Positions 24,672 through 33,684 of a DNA stretch of 64,000 nt are shown here, one piece after another. Made by a program: the position numbers and the translations under genes. Origin of the DNA: Bacteroidales bacterium (GTDB taxonomy: Bacteria; Bacteroidota; Bacteroidia; Bacteroidales; F082); the NCBI GenBank assembly GCA_017549805.1, contig JAFYNJ010000019.1, forward strand, positions 1 through 64,000, written 5' to 3'. Below the pieces are notes generated by a model. It was not told where the DNA came from, searched no databases, and saw only the letters and a program-made list of their open reading frames with translations. Numbering within the stretch: position 1 is the stretch's first letter; every line of letters begins with the position of its first letter.

Positions 24672-26321
24672 ATGTTACAGATCTATTGCCGCAACACCAA
24701 GACCACCAAGAGCTTCCCCGAAGGCACCACCTTGCAGGAGATGCTTCCTGAATTTGAATTCGACAAACCCTACGAGATTGTTTCGGCTCGTGTGAACAAC
24801 GTGCCTCAGGGACTGAAGTTCCGCGTCTATAACAACCGCGACATTGAGTACGTCGATGGCCGTGACCCATCGGGAGCGCGCATTTATTTCCGATCGCTCT
24901 GCTTCCTGCTCAGCAAGGCGGCCCGCGACGTGTTCCCGGGTTCCAAGATCTATATGGAGAACGCCATTTCCAACGGCTATTTCTGCAACTTCCACAAGGC
25001 CGATGCTTCCGAGGTGACCGATGACGACATCGATCGCATCCGCAAACGCATGCAGGAAATCGTCAACAAGGATATCCCGTTCCATCGTTTTGAGGTGCAG
25101 ACGGAGGAAGCCGTGCGCATCTTCCGCGAGCGTGGCTATGATGATAAAGTCATGCTGATTGAGACGAGCGGCCAGGTCTATATGGATTATTATACGCTGG
25201 GCGACACGGCGGATTATTACTATGGCCGTCTGGTGCCATCGGCGGGCTACCTCAAGCTGTGGGGACTGGAACGCTACTATCATGGCTTGTTGTTGCGCGT
25301 CCCCGACAAGCACGATCCGAGCCGCTTGGCACCCTTTGTCCCGCAGCCCAAGACTTTCGAGATGTTCAACGAGAACTTGAAGTGGAACATCATCATGGGC
25401 CTCAACAACGTGGGCGATGTCAACCAGGCTTGCCTCAACGGCCGTGCCAGCGAGCTGATCCGTGTCTCGGAAGCCTTGCAAGAGAAGAAGATCGTCCAGA
25501 TTGCCGAGGAGATCGACCGACGTTACCACAGCGACGATGCGGTTCGTTTGGTGCTAATTACCGGTCCCAGCAGCAGCGGCAAGACCACCTTCTGCAAACG
25601 TCTCAGCATTCAACTCATGGCATGTGGATTGAAGCCGTTGTCGTTTTCGACGGACGACTATTTCGTCAATAGGGAAGACACTCCCAAGTTGCCCAACGGG
25701 GCATACGATTTCGATAACTTCGAGGCTGTGAAGCATGAAGAGCTACAACGCGACCTGCTCAAGCTGTTGGCAGGGGAGACCGTTGACATTCCCGAGTTCA
25801 ATTTCGTGACCGGCAAACAGGAATACAATGGCAAGAAACTTCATCTCGATGCCAACACTGTGATACTGCTTGAAGGTATTCATGCCCTCAATCCCAAGTT
25901 GACCGACCAGATTGCCGATGCGGTGAAGTTCCGCATTTTCATCAACACGTTGACCAGCACTTCGTTGGACGACCATAACATTATCCCAACCTGCGACAAC
26001 CGTTTGTTGCGCCGTATTGTGCGCGACTTTAACAAAGGTGCTTTCACGGCTCGGCAGACCATCGAGCAGTGGCCCAACGTCATCGCTGCTGAGGAACACT
26101 GGATCTATCCTTTCCAGGAGAATGCCGACATGATGTTCAACTCCTCCTATCTACTGGAATTCGCCGTGATGCGCAACCACGCAGAGACCATCCTCGCCAG
26201 CGTGCCGAAGAACTGTTCAGCTTACACCGAGGCGCATCGTTTATTGCATTTCATCCATTATTTCACGCCGGTGCCGGATAAGGAAATCCCGCAGACTTCG
26301 ATGATTCGAGAATTCATTTAA
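24672..26321 (+). CDS. Nucleoside (uridine) kinase with TGS/ThrRS-like N-terminus
   Basis: A 549-residue fusion. Residues 1-65 form a TGS-like domain and residues 70-250 resemble the second additional domain of threonyl-tRNA synthetase. The C-terminal half is a uridine kinase, with P-loop GPSSSGKTTFCKRL near residue 299, FSTDDYFVNR near 323 and YDFDNFEAV near 340. This fused form is widespread in Bacteroidota and Firmicutes and phosphorylates nucleosides in salvage. It starts 12 bases after the lipoprotein stop and ends in a strong terminator. Confidence 0.9.
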   Translation: MLQIYCRNTKTTKSFPEGTTLQEMLPEFEFDKPYEIVSARVNNVPQGLKFRVYNNRDIEYVDGRDPSGARIYFRSLCFLLSKAARDVFPGSKIYMENAISNGYFCNFHKADASEVTDDDIDRIRKRMQEIVNKDIPFHRFEVQTEEAVRIFRERGYDDKVMLIETSGQVYMDYYTLGDTADYYYGRLVPSAGYLKLWGLERYYHGLLLRVPDKHDPSRLAPFVPQPKTFEMFNENLKWNIIMGLNNVGDVNQACLNGRASELIRVSEALQEKKIVQIAEEIDRRYHSDDAVRLVLITGPSSSGKTTFCKRLSIQLMACGLKPLSFSTDDYFVNREDTPKLPNGAYDFDNFEAVKHEELQRDLLKLLAGETVDIPEFNFVTGKQEYNGKKLHLDANTVILLEGIHALNPKLTDQIADAVKFRIFINTLTSTSLDDHNIIPTCDNRLLRRIVRDFNKGAFTARQTIEQWPNVIAAEEHWIYPFQENADMMFNSSYLLEFAVMRNHAETILASVPKNCSAYTEAHRLLHFIHYFTPVPDKEIPQTSMIREFI

Positions 26322-26322
26322 C

Positions 26323-26354
26323 AAAAAAAGACGGCCAAAAGCCGTCTTTTTTTT
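26323..26354. terminator. Bidirectional terminator between the kinase and tRNA-Met
   Basis: Stem AAGACGGC/GCCGTCTT with loop CAAAA, flanked by seven A on the left and eight T on the right. It therefore serves both the plus-strand kinase and the minus-strand tRNA. Confidence 0.88.
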
Positions 26355-26361
26355 GTCGATG

Positions 26362-26435
26362 TAGCGGGAATGAGAATTGAACTCATGACCTCCGGGTTAT
26401 GAATCCGACGCTCTAACCTGCTGAGCTATCCCGCC
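26362..26435 (-). tRNA. tRNA-Met (CAT)
   Basis: A 74-base cloverleaf on the minus strand. The acceptor GGCGGGA pairs with TCCCGCT. The D-arm is GCTC/GAGC, the anticodon loop TTCATAA has CAT, and the T-arm is ATGAG/CTCAT with loop TTCAATT. CCA is not encoded. The paired first acceptor base argues for elongator rather than initiator Met; a lysidine-modified Ile2 tRNA is the alternative. Confidence 0.9.
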
Positions 26436-26448
26436 ATTGTTCGGGGTG

Positions 26449-26478
26449 CAAAAGTACTACATTTTTTGTTTCCTGCAA
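26449..26478 (-). promoter_or_regulatory. tRNA-Met promoter
   Basis: Minus-strand TTG (26478-26476), 19-base spacer, TACTTTTG (26456-26449), 13 bases before the tRNA. Confidence 0.7.
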
Positions 26479-26550
26479 GAGTTTTTGGAAAAAATTTTGG
26501 TATGGTTTTTGAACTTTGAAAGTTTTTGTTTTGGATAAAAGAATTATTTA

Positions 26551-26558
26551 TACTTTTG
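26551..26558 (+). promoter_or_regulatory. -7 element of the DUF1573 gene
   Basis: TACTTTTG with a TTTG at 26530-26533 (17-base spacer), 24 bases before the ATG at 26583. Confidence 0.5.
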
Positions 26559-26582
26559 CACATCTTTAAAATTAAATAAAAC

Positions 26583-27038
26583 ATGAAAAAGCTTGTATTA
26601 TTGATCGGCGTTCTTGTCATGATGGCAGGAGTTGCAAAGGCTCAGGATGCCAAGGTTTCTCAAAACGGTCCTGAGATTGAGTTTGAGAAAGTGGTTCACG
26701 ACTATGGTGAGATTCCTTACAATGGCAATGGCGAATGTGAATTCAGATTCACCAATACGGGCAATGAGCCTCTGATCATCCAGAAACCCAAGTCGAGCTG
26801 CGGCTGCACCGTCCCTTCATGGCCAAAGGAACCCATCCTTCCTGGAGAGTCGGATGTGATCAAAGTCACCTATAAGACCACACGAGTAGGCTCGATCAAC
26901 AAGTCAGTGACTGTTACCTCCAACGCCATTAAGAATGGTACGGTGGTGCTGCGTATCAAAGGAAAGGTACTCGAACAGCCTGGCGAAGCCATGCCTGAAA
27001 AAGAGACGGGCGTTGGCACTCCTCTGAACAAAAATTAA
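26583..27038 (+). CDS. DUF1573 periplasmic protein
   Basis: A 151-residue protein with a signal peptide ending at AKAQ (residue 21). It has one DUF1573 immunoglobulin-like domain, with FEKVVHDYGEIPYNGNGECE, then FRFTNTGNEPLIIQ and SSCGCTVPSWPKEPI, all typical. Function is unknown; such domains occur in many secreted Bacteroidota proteins. It is followed 12 bases later by an aminotransferase, probably in the same transcript. Confidence 0.9.
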   Translation: MKKLVLLIGVLVMMAGVAKAQDAKVSQNGPEIEFEKVVHDYGEIPYNGNGECEFRFTNTGNEPLIIQKPKSSCGCTVPSWPKEPILPGESDVIKVTYKTTRVGSINKSVTVTSNAIKNGTVVLRIKGKVLEQPGEAMPEKETGVGTPLNKN

Positions 27039-27050
27039 TCAAATAAGATT

Positions 27051-28271
27051 ATGCCACAAATATCGAAAAAAGGACAGGAGCTTCCGCAATCAGCGATTCG
27101 GAAGCTCGTTCCGTTTGCTGACGCCGCCAAAGAGCGTGGTGTCCATGTGTATCATCTCAACATCGGTCAACCTGACATCGAGACTCCTAGTGGTGCCTTG
27201 AAGTCCCTGGCTGAAACTGCCGCCAAGATGGCCGATAGCCATGGTGTGTTGGAATACAGCCATTCCGCCGGTATTCCCAGCTATCGTCGTGCACTGTGCA
27301 ACTACTATCACCGTCACGGTATCGACGTGACTCCTAACCAGATCATCGTCACCACCGGTGGTAGCGAAGCTCTGCAGATGGCTTTCACCGTATGCCTGAA
27401 TCCTGGCGACGAAATCATCATCCCAGAACCTTATTATACCAACTACAACACCTTCGCCAAGCTGTGCGACGCCAAAATCGTCACCATCCCGAGCGACATC
27501 AAGACAGGTTTTGCCTTGCCGCCTATCGAGGACTTCGAAAAGGCCATCACGCCGCGCACAAGAGCCATCATGATCTGCAACCCCAACAACCCTACGGGTT
27601 ATCTCTACACCCAAGAGGAGTTACTGAAGGTGGCTGGTTTGGTGAAGAAATACGACCTGTATCTGTTTGCCGACGAGGTGTACCGTGAGTTCTGCTATGA
27701 CGGTCACAAGCACTTCAGCGTGATGCAGCTGGAAGGACTGGAGCGCAACACCATCCTGTTCGACTCCGTCTCGAAGCGTTACAGCGCCTGTGGTGCCCGT
27801 GTTGGTTGCATGGTGACCCGCAACAGCGAGGTCTATGCCACCGCCATGCGTCTGGCTCAGGCCCGTTTGTCGCCGCCGAGCTTCGGTCAGATCTTCGCCG
27901 AGGCTGCCGTCGATACCCCGCAGTCCTACTTTGACAGCGTTTACAACGAATATATCACCCGCCGTAATGTCATTGTCGATGGCATCAACAAGATCCCTGG
28001 CTGCTTCTGCCCGATGCCGAAGGGTGCTTTCTATACCGTTATCGACCTGCCTATCGACGATAGCGACAAGTTCTGCCAATGGCTGCTCACCGATTTCAGC
28101 TACAACGGCGCTACCGTGATGCTGGCTCCTGCCACAGGTTTTTATGCCGATCCAGAAAAGGGACGCCATCAGGCTCGTATCACCTACTGCCTCTGCATTG
28201 ACGACCTGAAAGCCGCCATCAAGTGCCTTGAAGAAGCTTTGAAGGAATATCCGGGAAAGATTAGAAGGTGA
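27051..28271 (+). CDS. Class I/II PLP-dependent aminotransferase
   Basis: A 406-residue fold-type I aminotransferase, most like aspartate aminotransferases of the AspC/AspB group. It has NIGQPDIETP near residue 33, NPNNPTGYL near 177, the Schiff-base Lys in SVSKRYSACGARVG near 242, and an Arg near the C-terminus (HQARITYCL) for the substrate carboxylate. The substrate cannot be fixed from sequence. Its stop codon lies inside a heptamer repeat shared with the convergent namZ gene. Confidence 0.9.
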   Translation: MPQISKKGQELPQSAIRKLVPFADAAKERGVHVYHLNIGQPDIETPSGALKSLAETAAKMADSHGVLEYSHSAGIPSYRRALCNYYHRHGIDVTPNQIIVTTGGSEALQMAFTVCLNPGDEIIIPEPYYTNYNTFAKLCDAKIVTIPSDIKTGFALPPIEDFEKAITPRTRAIMICNPNNPTGYLYTQEELLKVAGLVKKYDLYLFADEVYREFCYDGHKHFSVMQLEGLERNTILFDSVSKRYSACGARVGCMVTRNSEVYATAMRLAQARLSPPSFGQIFAEAAVDTPQSYFDSVYNEYITRRNVIVDGINKIPGCFCPMPKGAFYTVIDLPIDDSDKFCQWLLTDFSYNGATVMLAPATGFYADPEKGRHQARITYCLCIDDLKAAIKCLEEALKEYPGKIRR

Positions 28272-28290
28272 AAGGTGAAAGCTGAGAGCT
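28263..28290. repeat. Four-unit heptamer repeat across two stop codons
   Basis: AGAAGGT, GAAAGGT, GAAAGCT, GAGAGCT in tandem. It contains the aminotransferase stop and reaches the stop codon of the convergent namZ gene. Confidence 0.75.
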
Positions 28291-29485
28291 AATAGATTAA
28301 GTACTTATTACGAATGGCCTTGAAAGTTTCAAGGTCGGAAACCCATGAAGCGCGGATCTCATCCGCGCTTTTTCCGTTTTCAATATCCTTCTGCAACTGC
28401 TTGTCGCCCGATAGCAGACGGAAATAGTTGGTGAAAAACGACTTGTCCTTCAATTGCTGATAGGCGCTGATGAGCCATTCCAAATGCAACTCACCTGGGT
28501 TGACGGCATAGTCGTGGGCATAGTCGGTGAGGTCGAGTCCGCGACAATGTTGGCCTTCCAACAAAGGCTTGGAGGCGCCAGCTTTGCTTTCGGGAGTGAA
28601 ACTGAACTCTCCACGCATATCGGGATGACCGAAAATTTGGAAAGGCTTGTCGGTGCCGCGTCCTACGCTGACAATGGTGCCTTCGAAGAAGCAGAGGGAG
28701 GGGTAGAGATACACGGCTTCCCAGTTGGGCAGGTTGGGTGAGGGCTTCACGGGAAGCTCATAGATGGCGTTGCGGTCGTAGCCCGGGATGGATACTACGG
28801 TCAGTTCGCAGTGGACACCGTCCTTCATCCAGCCTTCGCAGTTCACCATCTTGCCGTACTCGCCGATGGTCATGCCATACACCACGGGAACGGGATGCAT
28901 GCCCACAAACGATTTGTTTTCTGCCTTCAGCACCGGTCCGTCGATGTAGAATCCATTGGGGTTGGGGCGGTCGAGCACGATGACGGGGATATCCTGTTCG
29001 GCGCAGGCTTCCATGACGTAGGTGAGGGTGGAGATATAGGTGTAGAAACGCACGCCCACGTCCTGCAGGTCAAACAGCATGACGTCGATGTCTTTGAGCA
29101 TCTCGGGTGTGGGCTTCTTGGTCTTGCCATACAACGAGGCGATTTCAATGCCAGTCTTCTCATCCTTGCCGTTGGTGACTTTTGCACCGGCATCGGCAGC
29201 GCCACGGAAGCCGTGCTCGGGGGTAAAGATACGCTTTACATTGATTCCTGAAACCACCAGTGTGTCAACAAGATGCGTATTGCCTATGATGCTGGTTTGG
29301 TTGGCCACAACCCCCACGCGCTGGTCGGTGAGCAGACGGAAGTAGTTCTCTGTATCAAGGGCGCCTGACACATATTGTTCCTTCGGGATCAAGCGAACGG
29401 ACTGGGCATTGCCTTGGAACGGGAGACTCATTCCAAGCGCCAAAAACAGGATTAAGCGTGTGATATTTCTCATTTTGCAATTCAT
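28289..29485 (-). CDS. namZ: Exo-beta-N-acetylmuramidase NamZ family (DUF1343)
   Basis: A DUF1343 protein; characterised members cut terminal MurNAc from muropeptides. A signal peptide ends near FQGNAQ. The family motifs are VGVVANQTSIIG, FTPEHGFRGAADAGAKV and MLFDLQDVGVRFYTYISTL, with DRPNPNGFYIDGP near the middle. I chose ATG 29485, because a longer frame to 29524 would run through the promoter; ATG 29473 is also possible. With mpl in the same window it points to active murein recycling. Confidence 0.88.
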   Translation of the reverse strand: MNCKMRNITRLILFLALGMSLPFQGNAQSVRLIPKEQYVSGALDTENYFRLLTDQRVGVVANQTSIIGNTHLVDTLVVSGINVKRIFTPEHGFRGAADAGAKVTNGKDEKTGIEIASLYGKTKKPTPEMLKDIDVMLFDLQDVGVRFYTYISTLTYVMEACAEQDIPVIVLDRPNPNGFYIDGPVLKAENKSFVGMHPVPVVYGMTIGEYGKMVNCEGWMKDGVHCELTVVSIPGYDRNAIYELPVKPSPNLPNWEAVYLYPSLCFFEGTIVSVGRGTDKPFQIFGHPDMRGEFSFTPESKAGASKPLLEGQHCRGLDLTDYAHDYAVNPGELHLEWLISAYQQLKDKSFFTNYFRLLSGDKQLQKDIENGKSADEIRASWVSDLETFKAIRNKYLIY

Positions 29486-29502
29486 TTTTCGATCTTGATT
29501 CG

Positions 29503-29518
29503 TATTTTTGCAAAAATA
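29503..29518. promoter_or_regulatory. Palindromic divergent -7 element
   Basis: TATTTTTGCAAAAATA is a perfect 16-base palindrome, so each strand carries a -7 TATTTTTG. One copy faces the permease at 29541, the other namZ at 29485. The two polymerases could not occupy it together. Confidence 0.55.
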
Positions 29519-29540
29519 ATGCAAAATCTTTCAAAATAGC

Positions 29541-30764
29541 ATGTCCGGCTCCAAATTCATCTCCGATCGATTGTTTTCGCTCTCGAAGGGACATCTCTCC
29601 TCGACGGTGATGCGTCTTGCCGTGACCAGTGTGGCTTTGGCCATCGCCGTGATGCTCATTTCCTTGGCGGTGGTGGTGGGTTTCAAGCACCAGATACGGG
29701 ACAAGGTGGTCGGTTTTGTGGCACCCATCCACATTCAGGCGCTCGACCGGAATGAGTCGTACGAGGAGCAGCCCTTTGTGGTGGATGAAAGACTCAGTCA
29801 GGCACTCGACAAGACCGACGGCATCAAGCATTATCAGATGGTGGCCAACAAGGCTGGAATGATCAAGACCGATGAGGAGATCCAAGGCGTAGTGATGAAA
29901 GGCGTTGGAGCCGATTACGACTGGAACTATTTCAAGGATTACCTGGTTGAGGGTGTCGTGCCACAATATGTTGATGGGGAGCGCTCCAACGACGTGATGC
30001 TATCCAAGAATATCGCCAACAAGCTTTTGCTTTCGGTTGGCGACCCGGCGCGCGTGTGGTTTATCGACGAAGACATGCAGGCGAGGGGTAGGAAGTTCAA
30101 CGTGGTTGGCATCTATGAAACGGGTTTGTCGGAGTTTGACGAGCGCTATGTGTTTTGCGACTTGGATCAGATACGGCGCCTGAACCATTGGGAAGACAAT
30201 GAAACGGGATTGGTTGAGGTTTGGATCGATGACATGGATGCCATGGCGGATGTCAACAATTCATTATATTTCAGCATACCTGGTACACTGGCTTCCTATA
30301 CCGCCCGTGAAAGCAATCCTCAGATCTTCGACTGGCTGGATCTGTTGGATACCAATGTATGGCTCATCTTGGTGCTGATGTTCCTTGTGGCAGGCATTAC
30401 GGTGATCTCCATGCTGCTGATCATCATCATCGAGAAGACCTCAACTATCGGCCTTCTGAAGGCCATGGGCGCTTCCGATGCTTTTGTCCGTAAGGTGTTC
30501 ATGCAGCGTTCCATTCGTATCCTTCTTATCGGAATGCTGATCGGCAATGTGATTGGGATAGGATTTTGCTTGTTGCAGCGGTTTACAGGTTTCATCCATC
30601 TGAATCCTGCCACCTATTATCTCTCTTCGGTACCCATCGAATTGCATCTTGTCACGGTGCTGCTGCTCAATGCCGGGACCTTTGTCCTTTGGATTTTAAT
30701 GTTGCTGATCCCAACGAGTATCATCAACCGTATTCGTCCGTCCAAGTCGATTCGCTTCGAATGA
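29541..30764 (+). CDS. ABC transporter permease, FtsX/LolC-E type
   Basis: A 407-residue inner-membrane protein with one N-terminal membrane segment (residues 21-48), a large periplasmic domain and three C-terminal segments (about residues 273-297, 318-345 and 370-393), the MacB/FtsX topology. MRLAVTSVALAIAVMLISLAVVVGFK matches the LolC/E pattern (shown here only as a landmark near residue 22), so a role in releasing lipoproteins to LolA is likely. No ATPase gene (lolD) is adjacent. Confidence 0.85.
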   Translation: MSGSKFISDRLFSLSKGHLSSTVMRLAVTSVALAIAVMLISLAVVVGFKHQIRDKVVGFVAPIHIQALDRNESYEEQPFVVDERLSQALDKTDGIKHYQMVANKAGMIKTDEEIQGVVMKGVGADYDWNYFKDYLVEGVVPQYVDGERSNDVMLSKNIANKLLLSVGDPARVWFIDEDMQARGRKFNVVGIYETGLSEFDERYVFCDLDQIRRLNHWEDNETGLVEVWIDDMDAMADVNNSLYFSIPGTLASYTARESNPQIFDWLDLLDTNVWLILVLMFLVAGITVISMLLIIIIEKTSTIGLLKAMGASDAFVRKVFMQRSIRILLIGMLIGNVIGIGFCLLQRFTGFIHLNPATYYLSSVPIELHLVTVLLLNAGTFVLWILMLLIPTSIINRIRPSKSIRFE

Positions 30765-30867
30765 CTTTATAATTTAGAATCAATCTAAATTTATTATCGG
30801 CTTCCATATCAATAAAAAGCCTTATTTTCACGGCTCGAAACGATTATGAAAAAACACAAAAAACGTG

Positions 30868-31317
30868 ATGAAAAACTTTGTTATTGAGCCATTGAAAGGT
30901 TTTGGTGAAATACCGTTCGGGATGGCTTTGGATGATGCCGTGAAGATACTGGGCGCACCCAACTTTTACGAGGAACTCAGCGATATGGAGGAGACGGGAA
31001 ACCGTTCCATTTTCTATGAGTATGACGATCTTGACACCAACATTTATTTTGAAGGCATTACCAAATCGGTGGCTGCTTGTTTCGAGACGGAGAACAAGGA
31101 TGCCGTGTTGTATGGCACCAAGGTGTTCGACCTAAATCGCAAGCAAGTGATGGAGCTGATGCGTGAGAATGGCTTTTCTGAACTGGAAGAGGAGGAGGAA
31201 GACGGTGAGCACCGTATTTCGTTCGAAGATGCTTTGATCGATTTCTTCTTCGATGGTGATTCAATGACCGCTGTCAGCTGGGGCGTGCTCGTAGATGACC
31301 AAGGGAATATTATTTAG
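30868..31317 (+). CDS. Hypothetical acidic protein
   Basis: A 149-residue cytoplasmic protein with no recognised family. It opens with a GEIPFGMALDDAVKILGAP stretch, a pattern seen in small alpha/beta proteins that start with a short helix after a Gly-Pro turn. The middle has an acidic run (ELEEEEEDGEH). I use ATG 30868 instead of the preceding GTG. Its stop lies in the left arm of a heptamer hairpin. Confidence 0.65.
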   Translation: MKNFVIEPLKGFGEIPFGMALDDAVKILGAPNFYEELSDMEETGNRSIFYEYDDLDTNIYFEGITKSVAACFETENKDAVLYGTKVFDLNRKQVMELMRENGFSELEEEEEDGEHRISFEDALIDFFFDGDSMTAVSWGVLVDDQGNII

Positions 31318-31399
31318 ATAAGAGATAAAAGATAAGAGATAAGAGTTTTTTTTTCTTCCGTTAACTTTTATCTTTTATCTCTTATCTTTTATCTTTTTT
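31316..31399. repeat. Heptamer hairpin between convergent genes
   Basis: The left arm is AGATAAG, AGATAAA, AGATAAG, AGATAAG (31316-31343). The right arm is CTTTTAT, CTTTTAT, CTCTTAT, CTTTTAT, CTTTTTT (31365-31399). The arms pair over about 28 bases and a T-run follows each, so this is probably a two-way terminator. Both genes' stop codons lie in the arms. Confidence 0.88.
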
Positions 31400-32299
31400 A
31401 AGTCTAGGGTGGAAATCAACAAGGGTTTCTCTTAGCAAATCATCTGAAATATGAGTATAGATCTCGGTCGTGCTGACACTGGCATGGCCGAGCATTTGTT
31501 GTACGGCTAACAGGTTGGCGCCGCCTTCCAACAGATGGGTGGCAAAGCTGTGCCTAAAGGTGTGCGGGCTAATGGTCTTTTGGATGCCGTTCTGTTCAGC
31601 CAATTCCTTGACCAAGAGAAAAACGGACTGTCGTGTCAATCCCGTGCCACGGCTGTTGAGGAATACCGTATCGGTAAACTTGGGTTTCACTGCGATGTGC
31701 TTTCTGGCTCCGTCTATGTATTGGAAGAGGATTTTCAGGCTGGAGTTGCCAATGGGCACCAAACGTTCCTTGCTCCCCTTGCCGAAGATGCGCAGGAATC
31801 CGTCGTCTTTGTAAATACTGCTAATCTGAAGGTTGATCAGTTCTGAGACGCGTAGTCCGCAACAATACATCACCTCGATCATGGCTTTGTTGCGATGCCC
31901 GTTAGGTTGGCTGAGGTCGATGCCGTCGATCATCTTTTGGATTTCCTCGTAACTCAGCACTTCCGGCAGATGTCTTCCTTTGGAAGGTGAGGAAATGAGT
32001 TCCGTCGGGTCTTTCGAGGCCAGGTTTTCCTGAAGCAGGAAACGATAGAGTGACTTCAATCCCGAAAGGATGCGAGTTTGGGAGGTGGCACCGATGTTCA
32101 GATCATAGAGATAGGCAAAGAAGTTTTCGATGGTCTCTTGCTTGATGGCATCGATGTCGGTCGAATGCTTTTGGTTTTCCAGGTATTCCAGAAACAGGTT
32201 GACGTCATGGCAATAGGCCTCCACGCTGTTGTCGGACAGCGAAAGCTCCAACCGTAGGTGATCGGTGTAGTGCTTGATGAGGTTGGGGTTAATGTTCAT
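31382..32299 (-). CDS. xerD: Tyrosine recombinase XerD
   Basis: A site-specific recombinase that resolves chromosome dimers at dif. The N-terminal SAM-like core-binding domain covers residues 1-95. The catalytic domain has Arg in CCGLRVSEL near 152, Lys in the GKGSKERLVPIG region near 177, HTFRHSFATHLLEGG near 245, His in LGHASVSTTEIYTH near 269 and the nucleophile Tyr in that last motif. ATG 32299 gives about 305 residues, the normal length; the frame is open a little further upstream. The C-terminal KKDKR is encoded by the heptamer repeat. Confidence 0.93.
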   Translation of the reverse strand: MNINPNLIKHYTDHLRLELSLSDNSVEAYCHDVNLFLEYLENQKHSTDIDAIKQETIENFFAYLYDLNIGATSQTRILSGLKSLYRFLLQENLASKDPTELISSPSKGRHLPEVLSYEEIQKMIDGIDLSQPNGHRNKAMIEVMYCCGLRVSELINLQISSIYKDDGFLRIFGKGSKERLVPIGNSSLKILFQYIDGARKHIAVKPKFTDTVFLNSRGTGLTRQSVFLLVKELAEQNGIQKTISPHTFRHSFATHLLEGGANLLAVQQMLGHASVSTTEIYTHISDDLLRETLVDFHPRLKKDKR

Positions 32300-32310
32300 T
32301 GCCATTGGAT

Positions 32311-32348
32311 TAAAAACACGGGACAAGCAGAAAACTTGCCCCGTGTTT
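32311..32348 (-). terminator. Terminator of the ser operon
   Basis: Hairpin AAACACGGG-CAAG / CTTG-CCCGTGTTT with a 7-base loop. On the minus strand it is followed by TTTTT, just upstream of xerD. Confidence 0.75.
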
Positions 32349-32358
32349 GTTCATTCTC

Positions 32359-32379
32359 ATTCCGAATTCGGAATTCCGA
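32359..32379. repeat. Three-unit heptamer repeat
   Basis: ATTCCGA, ATTCGGA, ATTCCGA in tandem, overlapping small palindromes, immediately after the DUF1015 stop. Confidence 0.6.
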
Positions 32380-32380
32380 A

Positions 32381-33646
32381 TTAATCCAGCGAGTGGATTA
32401 CCAGACCGGATCTGAGCTTGGGCTCAAACCAAGTGGTCTTGGGAGGCATGATGTTGCCGGTGTCGGCGATGTCGATGATCTGCTTCATGCTCACTGGATA
32501 GAGCGCGAAGGCGACCTTCATTTCGCCATTGTCCACGCGACGCTTCAATTCGCCGAGACCACGGATGCCGCCGACAAAGTCGATGCGCTTGTCGGTACGG
32601 AGGTCCTTGATGCCGAGAATCTTGTCCAACACATGGTCGCTGAGGATCTTGACATCCAGCACGCCGATCGGGTCGTTGTCGTCGTATTTGCCAGCCTTGG
32701 CGGTCATCTTGTACCAATGGCCGTCGAGGTACATGCTGTGCTCATGGAGCTTGGCAGGCTTGTAGATCTCGGTACCCATGTCTTCAACCACGTAGGCGTC
32801 GTTGAGGGCGTTGAGGAACTGCTCCTTGGTGAGGCCGTTGAGGTCCTTGACAACGCGGTTGTAGTCGATGACGTTCAGCTGGTTGTCGGGGAAAATGACG
32901 GTCATGAAGTAGTTGTATTCCTCCTTGCCGGTATGGGCTGGATTCTTCTCTTTCTTCTCCTGGCCAACGAGGGCGGCGGCAGCGCTGCGGTGGTGACCGT
33001 CGGCGATGTACATGGCCGGAACCTTGGTGGCGAAGAGCTCGACGAGGCGGGCGATAATGGCCTTGTCGTCGATGACCCAGAAGCGATGGCCGAAGCCGTC
33101 TTCCTTGGCGATGAAGTCGTAGATGGGCTTCTCGGCAATGATCTTGTTGACGATGGCATCAATCTCAGCCACGGCAGGGTAGGCGAAGAACACAGGCTCC
33201 ACGTTGGCGTTGGTGAGGCGGACGTGCTTCATGCGGTCCTCTTCCTTGTCCTTGCGGGTAAGCTCATGCTTCTTGATGATCTTGTTGACGTAGTCCTCGC
33301 TGTAGGCGCAGGCCACGATGCCATACTGCCAATGGGCGTTGGCTTCGGTGGGGTTCATGCTCTGGGCATAGATGTAGAGCTTCTCCTCCTGGTCTTGCTT
33401 GAGCCATCCGAAGTCCTTGAACGAGTTGAAGTTCTCGACGACTTTCAGATAGGTCTCGAGGTCGCTGTCCTTGTAGCCTTCGGGAAGGTCGATCTCAGCC
33501 TTGGTCACGTGGAGCAGGCTGTAGGGGTTGCCTTCGCATTCCTTGCGGGCTTCTTCGGTATTCAGCACGTCGTATGGTCTTGATGCCAGTTTCTGGACGA
33601 TATCCACACCGGGACGCCATCCTTTGAAAGGTTTGATGATTGACAT
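32381..33646 (-). CDS. DUF1015 family protein
   Basis: A 421-residue protein matching DUF1015: the N-terminal IIKPFKGWRPGVDIVQKLASRPYDVL, read up to 20 residues at a time, is the family signature, and YIADGHHRSAAA lies near residue 218. The family has a ParB/sulfiredoxin-like look and no settled function. It is the last gene of a minus-strand run with serC and serA, an association common in Bacteroidales that suggests a job in serine metabolism. No serB was seen in the window. A possible phosphoserine-linked activity is inference only. Confidence 0.88.
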   Translation of the reverse strand: MSIIKPFKGWRPGVDIVQKLASRPYDVLNTEEARKECEGNPYSLLHVTKAEIDLPEGYKDSDLETYLKVVENFNSFKDFGWLKQDQEEKLYIYAQSMNPTEANAHWQYGIVACAYSEDYVNKIIKKHELTRKDKEEDRMKHVRLTNANVEPVFFAYPAVAEIDAIVNKIIAEKPIYDFIAKEDGFGHRFWVIDDKAIIARLVELFATKVPAMYIADGHHRSAAAALVGQEKKEKNPAHTGKEEYNYFMTVIFPDNQLNVIDYNRVVKDLNGLTKEQFLNALNDAYVVEDMGTEIYKPAKLHEHSMYLDGHWYKMTAKAGKYDDNDPIGVLDVKILSDHVLDKILGIKDLRTDKRIDFVGGIRGLGELKRRVDNGEMKVAFALYPVSMKQIIDIADTGNIMPPKTTWFEPKLRSGLVIHSLD

Positions 33647-33649
33647 GTC

Positions 33650-33684
33650 AGTTTACGATTTGCAGTTTACAGTTAATAGTTAGT
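33650..33684. repeat. Five-unit degenerate heptamer repeat
   Basis: CAGTTTA, CGATTTG, CAGTTTA, CAGTTAA, TAGTTAG in tandem. It spans the gap before DUF1015 and reaches the stop codon of the four-helix-bundle gene at 33680. Confidence 0.7.
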
